A stretch of 64,000 nt of DNA from Laguncularia racemosa (lineage: Eukaryota; Streptophyta; Magnoliopsida; Myrtales; Combretaceae): assembly GCA_037954665.1 (NCBI GenBank), contig JBBMOL010000149.1, positions 1,736,001 to 1,800,000 of the forward strand, given 5' to 3'. A model generated the notes under the pieces. The model worked only from the letters and a program-made list of their open reading frames with translations. It did no database searches and was not told the DNA's origin. Made by a program: the position numbers and the translations under genes. Position 1 is the stretch's first letter; every line of letters starts with the position of its first letter. Below, piece after piece: positions 47,815-57,305 of the stretch.

Positions 47815-49724
47815 TGTAATGCCCTGGAACCCGGAAATGGTATGGCCCGCCATGTGTCCTCATTTCGTGAAGACACACAAAGGCTCAAATACTACAATTC
47901 TCCAAACATTTAAAGTCATAATTATAAAATATTCAATATTCTCCTTTCTCCGTATTAGGATACTACTCATTATAGTACACGTATTCCACATTCTCCTAAG
48001 TATCCTAATTAGTCTCTATTAGGGTCTTATAGTACTTTACAATTTCTCCTATAGCACCTGCAACTAAAAAAGATTCCCACGAAGGGTGAGCTAATGCTCA
48101 ACACTATGTATAATGACAAACACATACGCATGCCATAACAGAAACAATAACACATGCATGATGCGACACAATATTCATACTCAATTTTTATTTATCCTTC
48201 ACAATCTTTAACTAATACATAATCACATCATAAATACCACCATACGTAGCTTTCACAAAATCCTTTCACAATCCTTCCACAAACATATATATATATAAAG
48301 GGTACTTCCCTTTATTCATGAGTCTATATCATATATATATATATGACAGTGGGTATTCCCCACTATCCATGAGTCCTTTCACAATATCCTTCTACAACCA
48401 GAGCTCTTTCACAACATCCTTCCACATACTACCTGGATCATTTCGGTACATGACTCTACTAGGGACAACATCATATACCAATCATCGAGGTGCCATCTCG
48501 AGAACATTGACCTACACTCGATTTCTCGAACCTAGCAAATCACAGACACATGCACAAACAATCCAATTCAATTACAATAATAATTAATCCACACACAATA
48601 TCTAACTTAACAAGTACAAACAACATACATGGTATATATATATATCTGACTTTACAAATACTTGGTTCCTTTCCACTTCTACAACCTCACAAATCCTCTA
48701 AAATTATACACAATCCCAATTACTTGCTTTTAGAATTGTATTTCAATAAACTAAAATGGAAAAGGAAGCTTTTCAACTTAACACGACCATGTTAGAGGCC
48801 GTGTCGATGAACACGAGATAGTACGCAATCATGCCAAAGGCCGCATACATTTCTTCTTCTTCTTCGTCTTCTTTTTCTTTTTTTCTTTTTTTTTTTTACA
48901 TGGGCAAAACACGGTTATATTAAGAGGCCATGTACCTTTCTACGTAGTCTAGGTTGACATGAGACATGACACAATCATGTTAAGAGGCCGTGTATCTCTC
49001 TGTATAAATTAGGTTTCAATATAAGACATGACATATCTATGTTGGGAAGTCGTGTACCTTTTTGTATAAATTGAGTTTCGACATGAGGTATGACATGACC
49101 ATATTGGAAGGCCGTATATCTTTCGATATGACTTAGGTTTGACATGAGACATGACACGACCATGTTGGGAAGCAATGTATCTTTCTATTCACTATAAACC
49201 CCCTTTCTAAATTTTGAAATTCCTAATTCTTTCTAACCTGAGCCTAATTCTCTAAATAATTATGCTAAATTGAGTCCAATTTATGTTATTTATATCACAT
49301 TACAAGGGTTTAAATCCTTGGATTGATCGTTCCTATGCTTGTTTCGTCCTGCTCCTTGTTCAATTTCTAATCACATGTTAATGTTACATCTCAGATTTGC
49401 TAATCAATAATCTCCATTGTATATTTAAATGATCAAGATTCTTACCTGAAAAAATGGATTCAATCACCACTAGTTCCTTTTAATTCACTTTGGGTTTCTT
49501 TGAGAGTGTTTTCTATGAGAAGAGGTTATGGTTTTGTAACAAATAGCGAAAAGGATTAACCTTAAGTTAAAAGGGTTTATATACCTAAGTTGCAAAAAGA
49601 CTAGCTTGCCCCCCCTCAATTTGTCTTATTCCCCATCTTGTCCTTAGTAGATTTATATATAGGAAATACACACACACACACACACACACATATACATATA
49701 TAAACTAATTTATGAGTAATTACA
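47815..49724 (-). repeat. 3' LTR of element C (minus-strand chromovirus)
   Basis: 1910 bp, TGTAATGCCCTGG ... GTAATTACA on the plus strand, so TGTAATTACTC ... GGGCATTACA on the minus strand. It is preceded (minus strand) by a polypurine tract GTAAGGGAGAGAGAA. It holds a (CA)n run (49668-49690), a 62-bp tandem array, and AGCTCACCC near 48080-48090. Starts and ends resemble those of element A's LTR, so C is of the same Tekay-like kind. Confidence 0.75.
48895..49200 (-). repeat. 62-bp tandem array in the LTR of C
   Basis: Units starting near 48956, 49018, 49080 and 49141 share GACATGAGACATGACACGACC-type and GTTGGGAGGCCGTGTA-type words followed by CTTTCTGTATAAATTAGGTTT. The same period and word order (opposite orientation) are seen at 8398-8582. 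Confidence 0.75.
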
Positions 49725-49830
49725 TTCTCTCTCCCTTACATGATTTTTCGTCTTCGAAAATTACCTAAATTATTGAAGAGTTCTAAGTATCTTCTCTTCA
49801 TCTCTTGATGGGAAATTTTCCGGCACTGCC
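49725..49830 (-). pseudogene. Element C: end of chromodomain
   Basis: Minus-strand text across two frames reads EMKRRYLELFNNLGNF and then EDEKSCKGERM, the usual ending after the chromodomain of Tekay-like chromoviruses just before the polypurine tract. The rest of C is cut off to the right by plus-strand element D. Confidence 0.6.
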
Positions 49831-49970
49831 TATACCTTCAGAACTAGATTTGGCTGATGATCCAAATCGCTTATATTTTACTTCAAATCTTTTTATCTAG
49901 TAAATATTTGAGAAATAATCTTACAGGTACAATAATAATTCTCCATGGGATGCTAATATGTCCTACCCTA

Positions 49971-50022
49971 GTTGATGGCCACGAGACATCTTCAGATTTA
50001 CAATTAACGCCCGCTGCGATTG
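49971..50022 (+). repeat. Left piece of the 5' LTR of element D (split by M)
   Basis: TGATGGCCACGAGACATC...GATTG. It is continuous with 55449 onward once element M and one copy of GATTG are removed. The LTR start at TGATGG is inferred; the D/C junction lies somewhere between 49830 and 49971. Confidence 0.4.
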
Positions 50023-50862
50023 TGATACGAACCACGCCAACCCATGACGAAACCCAATACCAATACGTTCGGAAATTCGTTGCCTAAGACGCCCAAACAC
50101 CTAAAGTGGAAAACCGCGACCCGTTGTCTATAAGCGAGACAAGAACCTTGGTATAAAAGTGAAGACGCCACAATCGGGATGGAAGACCGATTGATAAGTC
50201 GGGATGAACGCCACGGAAATCAATCCGATAAGTTCGATTTAGTTCTTGAAGAACCAAGAGAGGTGCCTCTCAAAAGTGTTTAATGTTCAAAGATGTCTAA
50301 TCTAAGTTGTTCTAAACCCTAGGAGCTTTTATACTAGGGTTACAATTCGTGTAAAAACAAGTCCAAAACGATGTAGTTTAGTTAAGTGACATAAAAACGC
50401 GAAACAGAACAAACTGGCCGACAGGGGATACACGGTCGTGTACACGCCCGTGTACTTTGGCCGTATACTTTTCTGTGCAACCTCTGGCAACATACACGCC
50501 CGTGTACTTTGGCCGTGTATCTTTTTGTGCAACTTCTGGCAACATACACGCCTGTGTACTTTAGCCGTGTAACTTTATGTGGATTTGCTTGACTCCATAC
50601 ACGGCCGTGCCTTGAAAATACACGCCCTCTTCAACCCGTGTCCAGTATAACTTGTACAAAAGCAAGGGTCTTCCAATGGTTGTTCCAATCCGTTCCAACT
50701 TCATGATTGCTCCAATCCTTTCTGGCTTCATGGACAACCTTTATCAACTCGTTAAGTGCTTCCTTGAATCGTTTTGCTCGATTTCTTATGATCGGTCCAG
50801 GCGGCACTTCAAGAGGATCCACATTTCTTCTTTTGGCTTGGCTCTCATCCTGGATCTCATCA
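50023..50862 (-). repeat. 3' LTR of element M
   Basis: TGATACGAACCACGCC ... CTGGATCTCATCA, 840 bp. It carries the coding end of the integrase tail (to 50631) and a 52-bp array (50431-50610). Confidence 0.97.
50431..50612 (-). repeat. 52-bp tandem array with ACACGGCCGTGT palindromes in the M LTR
   Basis: Units begin at TACACG in 50441, 50493, 50545 and 50598 (period 52-53). Each contains TACACGCCCGTGTAC and CGTGTA on either side of TTTGGC, so each unit holds half-sites of the palindrome CACGGCCGTG. The same array is in the 5' LTR at about 55010-55190. Confidence 0.9.
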
Positions 50863-51143
50863 TTCCCCTCCTCTTGAAAAGGATTTGTCCTCAAATCATT
50901 TCCTGCATCAAATGGACTCAGATCAGTAACATTAAACGTGACACTTACTGGATACTTACCTGGTAAATCTTTCTTGTATGCTATATCATGTATGTATTCA
51001 AGAATTTGAATTGGTCCATCGCTTCTAGGAAGTAATTTAGATCTACGTTGTACGGGAATCTGCTCTTTGCGCATGTGAACCCAAATCCAATCTCCAGGTT
51101 CAAAAACAGCTTGTTGACAACCCTTGTTGGCTTGTTTCACATA
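50631..51143 (-). CDS. Element M integrase C-terminal tail, running into the 3' LTR
   Basis: Continues the pol frame after one TAG (RRAE-stop-YVKQANKG; CAG in the likely ancestor). It contains the integrase C-terminal fold (VFEPGDWIWVHMRKEQIP, RSKLLPRSDGPIQILEYI, VTFNVTDLSPFDAGND) and then a basic and acidic tail: DLRTNPFQEEGND, VDPLEVPPGPIIRNRAKRFK, EALNELIKVV. The LTR border is at 50862, so about the last 75 codons are inside the LTR. Known: CRM elements have an extended integrase C-terminus that overlaps the LTR and has been linked to centromere targeting; the resemblance here is by eye. In the 5' LTR the equivalent frame is 55212-55403. Confidence 0.78.
   Translation of the reverse strand, partial: YVKQANKGCQQAVFEPGDWIWVHMRKEQIPVQRRSKLLPRSDGPIQILEYIHDIAYKKDLPGKYPVSVTFNVTDLSPFDAGNDLRTNPFQEEGNDEIQDESQAKRRNVDPLEVPPGPIIRNRAKRFKEALNELIKVVHEARKDWSNHEVGTDWNNHWKTLAFVQVILDTG
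50863..50876 (-). other. Polypurine tract of element M
   Basis: Minus strand CAAGAGGAGGGGAA, directly before the 3' LTR. It primes plus-strand cDNA. Identical to that of element B (25674-25687). Confidence 0.9.
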
Positions 51144-53588
51144 CTACTCCGCTCTTCGCTCAATATTTAGCTTTCTCACGAAATCTGTCTTAAAATCAGC
51201 ATCAAAACTCACAGATTTGTTAAGTGGCAATGGCAATAAATAAATAGGAACCAATGGGTTAAAACCATACACAATCTCAAATGGTGAACAATGAATAATG
51301 CTATTTAAAGCCCTATTACATGCAAACTCCACAAATGGTAGGCAACCCTTCCAAGTCCTAATGTTCTTCTCTATGATTGCCCCTAACAATTGAATTAAAG
51401 TCCTGTTAACCACATCAATTTGCCCATCAGTTTGTGGGTGACAGATAATCGAAAACATTCGTTTAGTTCCCAACTTTTCCCACAATACTCTCCGGAAATG
51501 ACTAAAAAATTTCTTACCTCGATCACTAACAATGCTTCTAGGTATACCATGCGGACGCATTACCTTTTTAAAGAACAAATCAACAATGTGTATAGCATCA
51601 TCAGTTTTATGACAAGGAAAGAAATGAATCATTTTAGAATTCCTATCCACAACCACAAAAATAGAATCTCGACCATGCCTTAGCCTAAATAATCCTAACA
51701 CAAAATCTATGGAAATGTCTATCCAAGGCTCATGAGGAATGACACTATACTCATATAACCATTCTAAGAAGTCATCTAAACAAGGAATGGTATGACGATA
51801 CTTTACCATGATGTTGTTGCTGGCGCGGCAGTTAACACGCATTCTCCATGTCCCATCCTTCTTAGGCACCAAAATCATAGGCACTGCACATGGACTCATG
51901 CTCTCCCTTACGTACCCCTTCTCCATTAATTCTTCAACCTGCCTTTGGAGTTCCTTTGCTTCCTCCAAGGTGTTCCTGTAAGCTGGCTTGTTTGGAATCG
52001 ATGCTTCGAGTACAAGGTCAATCTGGTGCTCAATACCACGAATAGGTGGTAATCCCTTTGGAATCTCCTCAAGAAAGACATCTTCAAAGTCCTGCACAAA
52101 AGACATAACCACACTAGGCAAAGAGTTAGATAATTCGTTAGTAGTCAAACATGTTTCCTTAAAAACCAGAAACAACATAGGTTGCTTCATCACTAACGCT
52201 CTGCTCACTACACTCGCTCTTGCCATACAACTCTCCTTTTGCAAGGCTGCCCTCTCCTTTTCACTCACCACCAAAGTTGATTCCCCTTCAACTTGGCCTC
52301 TCACACTGTTTCCAGCCTTCCTCTCCTTTTCCTTTTGATCTTGACTTTTATATTCCTTTTTCTTCTCATTGTCTTTTGCTCTCTCACTCTCACTCTGCTT
52401 TTCACTCACCTTATGTTTTGCAAAAGACTGTTGTAGCTGCAATTGATCCTCATACACCTGCTCGGGTGTTAACGGTTTAAGATTAAAGCTTTTCCCTTGG
52501 TGAACAAGCGTATACTTGTTAGAAAAGTCATCATGCACAACCTTCTTATCAAATTGCCATAGCCTCCCCAACAACACATGACATGCTTGCATTGGCACTA
52601 CATCACATAACACCTCACCCTCATACCTACCAATGCGAAACCCAATCAAGGCTTGCTTACTCACCTTAGTCTCACCACTATCATTCAACCACTGCAATTT
52701 ATACAGACTAGGGTGTCTAACAGTTTTGAGCCCCAGCCTCTCAACAATAAAATTACTCACTACATTGGTGCAACTTCCTCCATCAATGATCAAACTACAA
52801 ATGTGATCTCCTAAATAACATCTAGTATGAAATATATTTTCTCTTCGCACCTCTTCTTCTTCCTTCACCTGCACATTCAAAGCTCTCTTCACTACCGCCA
52901 CTAGCCTTCCCATTGCAGGCTCCTCATCATCACTAGTATCCTCTAATGGTGGCATATCATCTTCTTCACTATCCCCCTCAGTCTCATACTCATCATCATC
53001 ACGCAAAATCATCACACGCCTATTTGGACATTGACTAGCAATATGGCCTCTACCTTGACATTTAAAGCATCTAATGTCACGATTTCTAGAAGTAGAAGAT
53101 TCAGGGTTACCTTGATTACCAGAAGTAGAACCCGCTTGCCTCAGCTCTCCTTTTGGTTTGGTGGGTAAAGGCTTTTCTTCTTTCTTCCATTGATTAGTCT
53201 TCCAAGTGGATGAACCATTACCCGGTTGAAATCGTGCACTACTACTACCCTTCCGCTTGTGCTGGTTCTCAACCTTTATAGCCATGTGAACCATATCCTC
53301 TAATTCTACATAATGCTGCAATTCAACCACATTTTGGATTTCTCTATTTAATCCAGCAAGAAATCTAGCCATTGTAGCCTCTCTATCCTCTTCTACATTC
53401 GCCCTAATCATAGTGACTTCCATCTCCTTGAAGTACTCATCTACACTTCGGCTTCCCTGCCTCAGAGTTTGCAACTTGTTGTGCAATTCACGATAGTAAT
53501 ATGCAGGTACAAACCGCTTCTTCATCACTCTCTTCATCTCTTCCCAAGACTCAATAGGTGGCTCGCCACTCCTTCTTCTATTCAACAT
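51144..53588 (-). CDS. Element M gag-protease-truncated RT-integrase core fusion (814 codons)
   Basis: One long open frame. Residues 1-110: second half of the capsid (ESWEEMKRVMKKRFVPAYYY, EEDREATMARFLAGLNREIQ). Residues 174-187: CCHC zinc knuckle (CFKCQGRGHIASQC). Near 269: protease motif IIDGGSCTN. Residues 380-470: charged linker. About 500-608: only the N-terminal fingers of reverse transcriptase (VEELMEKGYVRESMSPCAVP, VPKKDGTWRMRVNCRASNN). At about residue 609 (near 51760) the frame passes from CLDDFLEWL directly to integrase (YEYSVIPHEPWIDISIDF), with no break. The integrase core follows with Asp in SIDFVLGL and in VSDRGKKF, but the catalytic Glu of GQTEVVNRT is Asp (GQIDVVNRT, codon 51414-51416). 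The reverse transcriptase catalytic box, RNase H and integrase HHCC finger are absent. A stop at 51144 precedes the tail. Upstream gag is in 53589-54097. Confidence 0.9.
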   Translation of the reverse strand: MLNRRRSGEPPIESWEEMKRVMKKRFVPAYYYRELHNKLQTLRQGSRSVDEYFKEMEVTMIRANVEEDREATMARFLAGLNREIQNVVELQHYVELEDMVHMAIKVENQHKRKGSSSARFQPGNGSSTWKTNQWKKEEKPLPTKPKGELRQAGSTSGNQGNPESSTSRNRDIRCFKCQGRGHIASQCPNRRVMILRDDDEYETEGDSEEDDMPPLEDTSDDEEPAMGRLVAVVKRALNVQVKEEEEVRRENIFHTRCYLGDHICSLIIDGGSCTNVVSNFIVERLGLKTVRHPSLYKLQWLNDSGETKVSKQALIGFRIGRYEGEVLCDVVPMQACHVLLGRLWQFDKKVVHDDFSNKYTLVHQGKSFNLKPLTPEQVYEDQLQLQQSFAKHKVSEKQSESERAKDNEKKKEYKSQDQKEKERKAGNSVRGQVEGESTLVVSEKERAALQKESCMARASVVSRALVMKQPMLFLVFKETCLTTNELSNSLPSVVMSFVQDFEDVFLEEIPKGLPPIRGIEHQIDLVLEASIPNKPAYRNTLEEAKELQRQVEELMEKGYVRESMSPCAVPMILVPKKDGTWRMRVNCRASNNIMVKYRHTIPCLDDFLEWLYEYSVIPHEPWIDISIDFVLGLFRLRHGRDSIFVVVDRNSKMIHFFPCHKTDDAIHIVDLFFKKVMRPHGIPRSIVSDRGKKFFSHFRRVLWEKLGTKRMFSIICHPQTDGQIDVVNRTLIQLLGAIIEKNIRTWKGCLPFVEFACNRALNSIIHCSPFEIVYGFNPLVPIYLLPLPLNKSVSFDADFKTDFVRKLNIERRAE

Positions 53589-54097
53589 TAATTGATCCCA
53601 CTACACTATAGCATAATCTGAAAATTCAATGGCAGCAAGTTTCACCTTCTTTCTCCCACTATAGTTGTGACAATCAAACACCATCTCCACCCTTTTCTCC
53701 CATTCTAAATACGCCTCGGGATCATTCTTCCCTTGGAAAGGAGGAATCTTCATCTTTATGCTACTCAATTGATCATCCACTCTATTCCTATCTCCTCTAT
53801 CTTCCCAATCTCTAGTCCTTCTATTCCGACCATTATAACCTCTTAACTCCCAACAAAAGGCTCATCAAAGTCATCATCCGTCATTTCATCTCCACCCCTC
53901 GGTACTCTCCTAGAACGACTCTCCCTCTTACGCCCTTGGAATACATTTGTGGATTGCTCTAGTCTTTGCTCTACCGTCTCATGAATTTGTTCTATTCCCT
54001 CTTGGAACATCCTCTTCATTTCTCCCCTCAACGCCTTAATTACTAACCTAGCATCAAACCTTCCCCTCTCACCTTCAGGAGAATGTTGTCTCGACAT
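53589..54097 (-). pseudogene. Element M gag, N-terminal part
   Basis: The ATG at 54097-54095 opens MSRQHSPEGERG, RRMF-type helix (EMKRMFQEGIEQIHETVEQR) and an acidic stretch (DEMTDDDFDEPF). A one-base frame break near 53850 leads into YNGRNRRTRDWEDRGDRN, KMKIPPFQGKNDPEAYLEWE and FSDYAIV-stop-WDQL, where Trp has become TAG near 53600. After that the 814-codon frame takes over. So two lesions separate the start from the long frame. The capsid sequence is of the type YLEWE..V...F.CHNYS. The primer site is 490 bp upstream. Confidence 0.82.
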
Positions 54098-54127
54098 AGT
54101 TCCTGTAGAAAAGATTAGTACTAACAC

Positions 54128-54589
54128 AAATATATATAAAATTAAACCTCACAATACACTCCCTTACGTGTTTTCACTCAAATGATGATATCACACAGTC
54201 ACTCGTGTATTCTCACAAACAACGATGATATCACTCACCAATTTCCTCTTCTCAATTCTCTTGGAACTAACCCGAACTACACCAATTTCCTTCCGTAGAA
54301 TTCAAAACCAACTCTAGGGTTCGTAAAATTTTCCTCTATTTTTCTATCCGAATTTTTTTTTTGTCTCTGTTTTTGGCTTTTGATCACGTTTCTCTTTGCT
54401 TTTCTTTTCCCTTCTTTTTTTTTGTCGTGACTTTTTACTTTTTTTTTTTTACAATTAACTAGTAAATACTACACTATCAAAGGACAATTAATATTGCGGA
54501 ATTGAACACGATAATTGATATGAACGATTGGAGTTAGGGTTTTTGATATTACCTTCCTCAACCGAACTTGATGTTTTGACAAACCTAAG
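54128..54589 (-). other. Element M 5' leader
   Basis: About 460 bp of noncoding leader between primer site and gag start, with T/A-rich runs on the plus strand (54346-54362, 54415-54421, 54437-54450). It should hold the packaging signal; nothing recognisable. Confidence 0.6.
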
Positions 54590-54601
54590 CTCTGATACCA
54601 A
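54590..54601 (-). other. Primer-binding site of element M
   Basis: Minus strand TGGTATCAGAGC, exact complement of the initiator tRNA-Met 3' end, two bases inside the 5' LTR. Confidence 0.95.
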
Positions 54602-54603
54602 AC

Positions 54604-55443
54604 TGATACGAATCACGCCAACCCGTGACGAAACCCAATACTAATTCTTTCGGAAATTCGTTGCCTAAGACGCCCAAACACCTAAAGTGGAAAACCGCGA
54701 CTCGCTGTCTATAAGCAAGACAAGAACCTTGGTATAAAAGTGAAGACGCCACAATCGGGATGGAAGACCGATTGATAAGTCGGGATGAACGCCACAGAAA
54801 TCAATCCGATAAGTTCGATTTAGTTCTTGAAGAACCAAGAGAGGTGCCTCTCAAAAGTGTTTAATGTTCAAAGATGTCTAATCTAAGTTGTTCTAAACCC
54901 TAGGAGCTTTTATACTAGGGTTACAATTCGTGTAAAAACAAGTCCAAAACGACGTAGTTTAGTTAAGTGACATAAAAACGCGAAACAGAACAAACTGGCC
55001 GACAGGGGATACACGGTCGTGTACACGCCCGTGTACTTTGGCCGTGTACTTTTCTGTGTAACCTCTGGCAACATACATGCCCGTGTACTTTGGCCGTGTA
55101 TCTTTCTGTGCAACTTCTGGCAACATACACGCCCGTGTACTTTAGCCGTGTAGCTTTTTGTGGATTTGCTTGACTCCATACACGGCCGTGCCTTGAAAAT
55201 ACACGCCCTCTTTAACCCGTGTCCAGTATAACTTGTACAAAAGCAAGGGTCTTCCAATAGTTGTTCCAATCCGTTCCAACTTCATGATTGCTCCAATCCT
55301 TTCCGGCTTCATGGACAACCTTTATCAACTCGTTAAGTGCTTCCTTGAATCGTTTTGCTCGATTTCTTATGATCAGTCCAGGCGGCACTTCAAGAGGATC
55401 CACATTTCTTCTTTTGGCTTGGCTCTCATCCCAGATCTCATCA
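54604..55443 (-). repeat. 5' LTR of element M
   Basis: 840 bp, about 97% identical to 50023-50862. It contains the same 52-bp array. Flanked on the right by GATTG. Confidence 0.97.
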
Positions 55444-55448
55444 GATTG

Positions 55449-56242
55449 TTTCCATTTCGAAGCATTGGCTCATGAAGATTTATGATATTTTGTACTTTGT
55501 AATTGTTCTATGGACTATTTTATGTTGTATTTTCTTTTGGGACACTTTCATTTTGATTGTAATTTCCATTTAGGACCGGCTACCTTAAAAGTGGCATAAT
55601 TGTAATTTTGTGCATTTTCTAACCCTAAAGGGAGCAAGTATAAATACTTACTTAAAGTAGGGTTTAAAGAGGCCATTTGTTCAGAATTAGAACTTCACTT
55701 TTACGTGAGAGGGTTAGGGCTTATTCTTAATTCAATTACTCTTATCAATTTCAAATCCCAATTTGAGGTTATGGCGAGTGGCTTCAAGGTTAATTTGTGA
55801 GTAACATCAAATTTACTTTGTTACAATTTCCTTTTCTCTCTAATGAGTAATATCTAGGGTTGAATTGGTTGTTTATTGACCGAATTTGATTGCATTGGTA
55901 ATCAAATTCTTGTTGCTTAATTGATTGGTTTTAGCCTTAGTTTTAACCTTTAATTTAGCGTCTTCTTGGAACCGTAGGTCATTTTGTTGGGAAAGTGAAT
56001 CACAGAATGGGATCTTATTGTTCTTGTGTGTAATTCACATGGAATTCTTGTGATTATTGTTATATTAGAGAAGATTATCATTGTTAGATTGTTAATTGCA
56101 ACTTTGAGCATTCGGATTTCATTAAATGTCCATTAGGGTTCACGCAATTCATGATCCTATTGAACCGGTTTTTAATTGAAAATTGAAGTTATTCCTTTGA
56201 TTCATTTGCATGTGCTTAACCTTGGTTTTGAGCACATTATCT
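55449..56242 (+). repeat. 5' LTR of element D, right piece
   Basis: Continues from 50022 across the M insertion. It has a promoter-like TATAAATACTT near 55640 and ends near GAGCACA just before the primer site. With the left piece the LTR would be about 840 bp. The 3' LTR is beyond the window, so the limits are inferred. Confidence 0.55.
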
Positions 56243-56244
56243 TT

Positions 56245-56256
56245 TGGTATCATAGC
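56245..56256 (+). other. Primer-binding site of element D
   Basis: TGGTATCATAGC, one change from the tRNA-Met-complementary sequence. Confidence 0.82.
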
Positions 56257-57305
56257 TTGAGGTTTAAGAGGAGGGATTTGTCAATTGCAATTCGGAAGTT
56301 AGGGGTATGTTGTGAAGCACCTTGATCCGAAAATTTGTTGGCGTGAAATTGCATCTTGTTGTTGTGATTGTTGAATTTTGTTCTCTTGATTGATTGGTGG
56401 ATGTACAATTGGAGATAAAAAAATTCTTGGAATCCTTGAGTTGATCGTGATTGATTAAGGGGAAGTGATCATTGTGATTATTTGATGAAAGTGGAATTTT
56501 GGAAATTGATTTTGTTATCTTCATCTTTTTCGTGAGTTATTTGTTTGAGGAAGAAGGGGAAGTTCTTGAATTAAATTGAATTTCGGAAATTGATTTTGTT
56601 ATCTTCATCTTTGCTGTGAGTTATTTGTTTGAGGAAGAAGGGGAAGTTCTTGAATTGAATTCCATAATTTGGGGTTCAAATAGTTGAAGCATTGTTAATT
56701 GGTGTATGTTGTTTCCTTAACATTGCGGAATTGGAAGGGTCATTTTTTTTTTTCCAGAATTGTTCAACTTGCATGGAGAATTAGGAAACTATTTTGAATT
56801 CAAATCAATCATTAGTTATAGAGTTATTGTGTATTGATCACTTTAATTGCACATTAACTAGTTGGAATCAATTGCTTGCCATTTAGAGAAGTATCCATAT
56901 TTGGTTCCATTTTGTTGTTGTTGCCGTAGAGTGGAGTGCTACATCGTGATTGTTAGTGTTGTGTGTAGTGAAGGGTTACAACGTGTTATAGTTTGTTTGT
57001 GTTGAAGTTTAAGAGTGTGTGAGTGTACCGTAAAGTGTATGTTATGGTTTGAAGTGAGATTATGTTGTGAAGTGAGTGTTTTGTGGATTATAAAAGTATT
57101 ACAACGTGATGTGTTGATTGTGTTGTGGAGAAGAGTGCTACACGTGGATTGTAAGAGTATACATGTGCCTTGAGTGAAGTTAAGTGAAGTTGTGTGTGTT
57201 TTTCTTTTGTAGTGGTTGTCGTGTGGCGTTAGAAGTAGTGTGATTGTGAGGCATACCCCTTTGTTTCAAATTGTCCTTGTGGTTCAATATACCAAGTCTA
57301 CAACT
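56257..57305 (+). other. Leader of element D, with a tandem duplication and GT-rich part
   Basis: Over 1 kb between primer site and gag. An 84-bp segment (56494-56577) is repeated directly at 56578-56661 with only a few changes. From 56940 to 57240 the strand is strongly G/T-rich (GTGTTGTGTGTAGTGAAG...). No coding frame. Confidence 0.7.

Larger units (their letters stand above)
50023..55443 (-). mobile_element. Element M: young, RT-deleted CRM-like chromovirus
   Basis: A complete insertion of 5421 bp. Two 840-bp LTRs (50023-50862, 54604-55443) differ at about 23 positions by eye, mostly transitions, with no indel. GATTG is present on both sides (50018-50022, 55444-55448). Primer site and polypurine tract are perfect. 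The coding region (54097 to 50631) holds gag, protease, a truncated reverse transcriptase, integrase core and tail. The reverse transcriptase active site, RNase H and integrase zinc finger are missing. About 2.7% LTR divergence suggests insertion within the last few million years at usual plant rates. It lies in the 5' LTR of element D. The CRM assignment is inferred from the gag style and the LTR-overlapping integrase tail. Confidence 0.95.

Noticed and set aside
48895..49200. Regularly spaced repeats resembling a CRISPR array
   Set aside because: Units are adjacent, diverged tandem copies without unique spacers, inside an LTR of a plant retrotransposon; CRISPR does not occur in plant nuclear DNA.
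52220..52480. Plus-strand frames over element M as antisense genes
   Set aside because: They are shadows of the long minus-strand gag-pol frame.
54590..54601. tRNA gene fragment
   Set aside because: Only a 12-base primer-binding site complementary to tRNA-Met; no cloverleaf around it.
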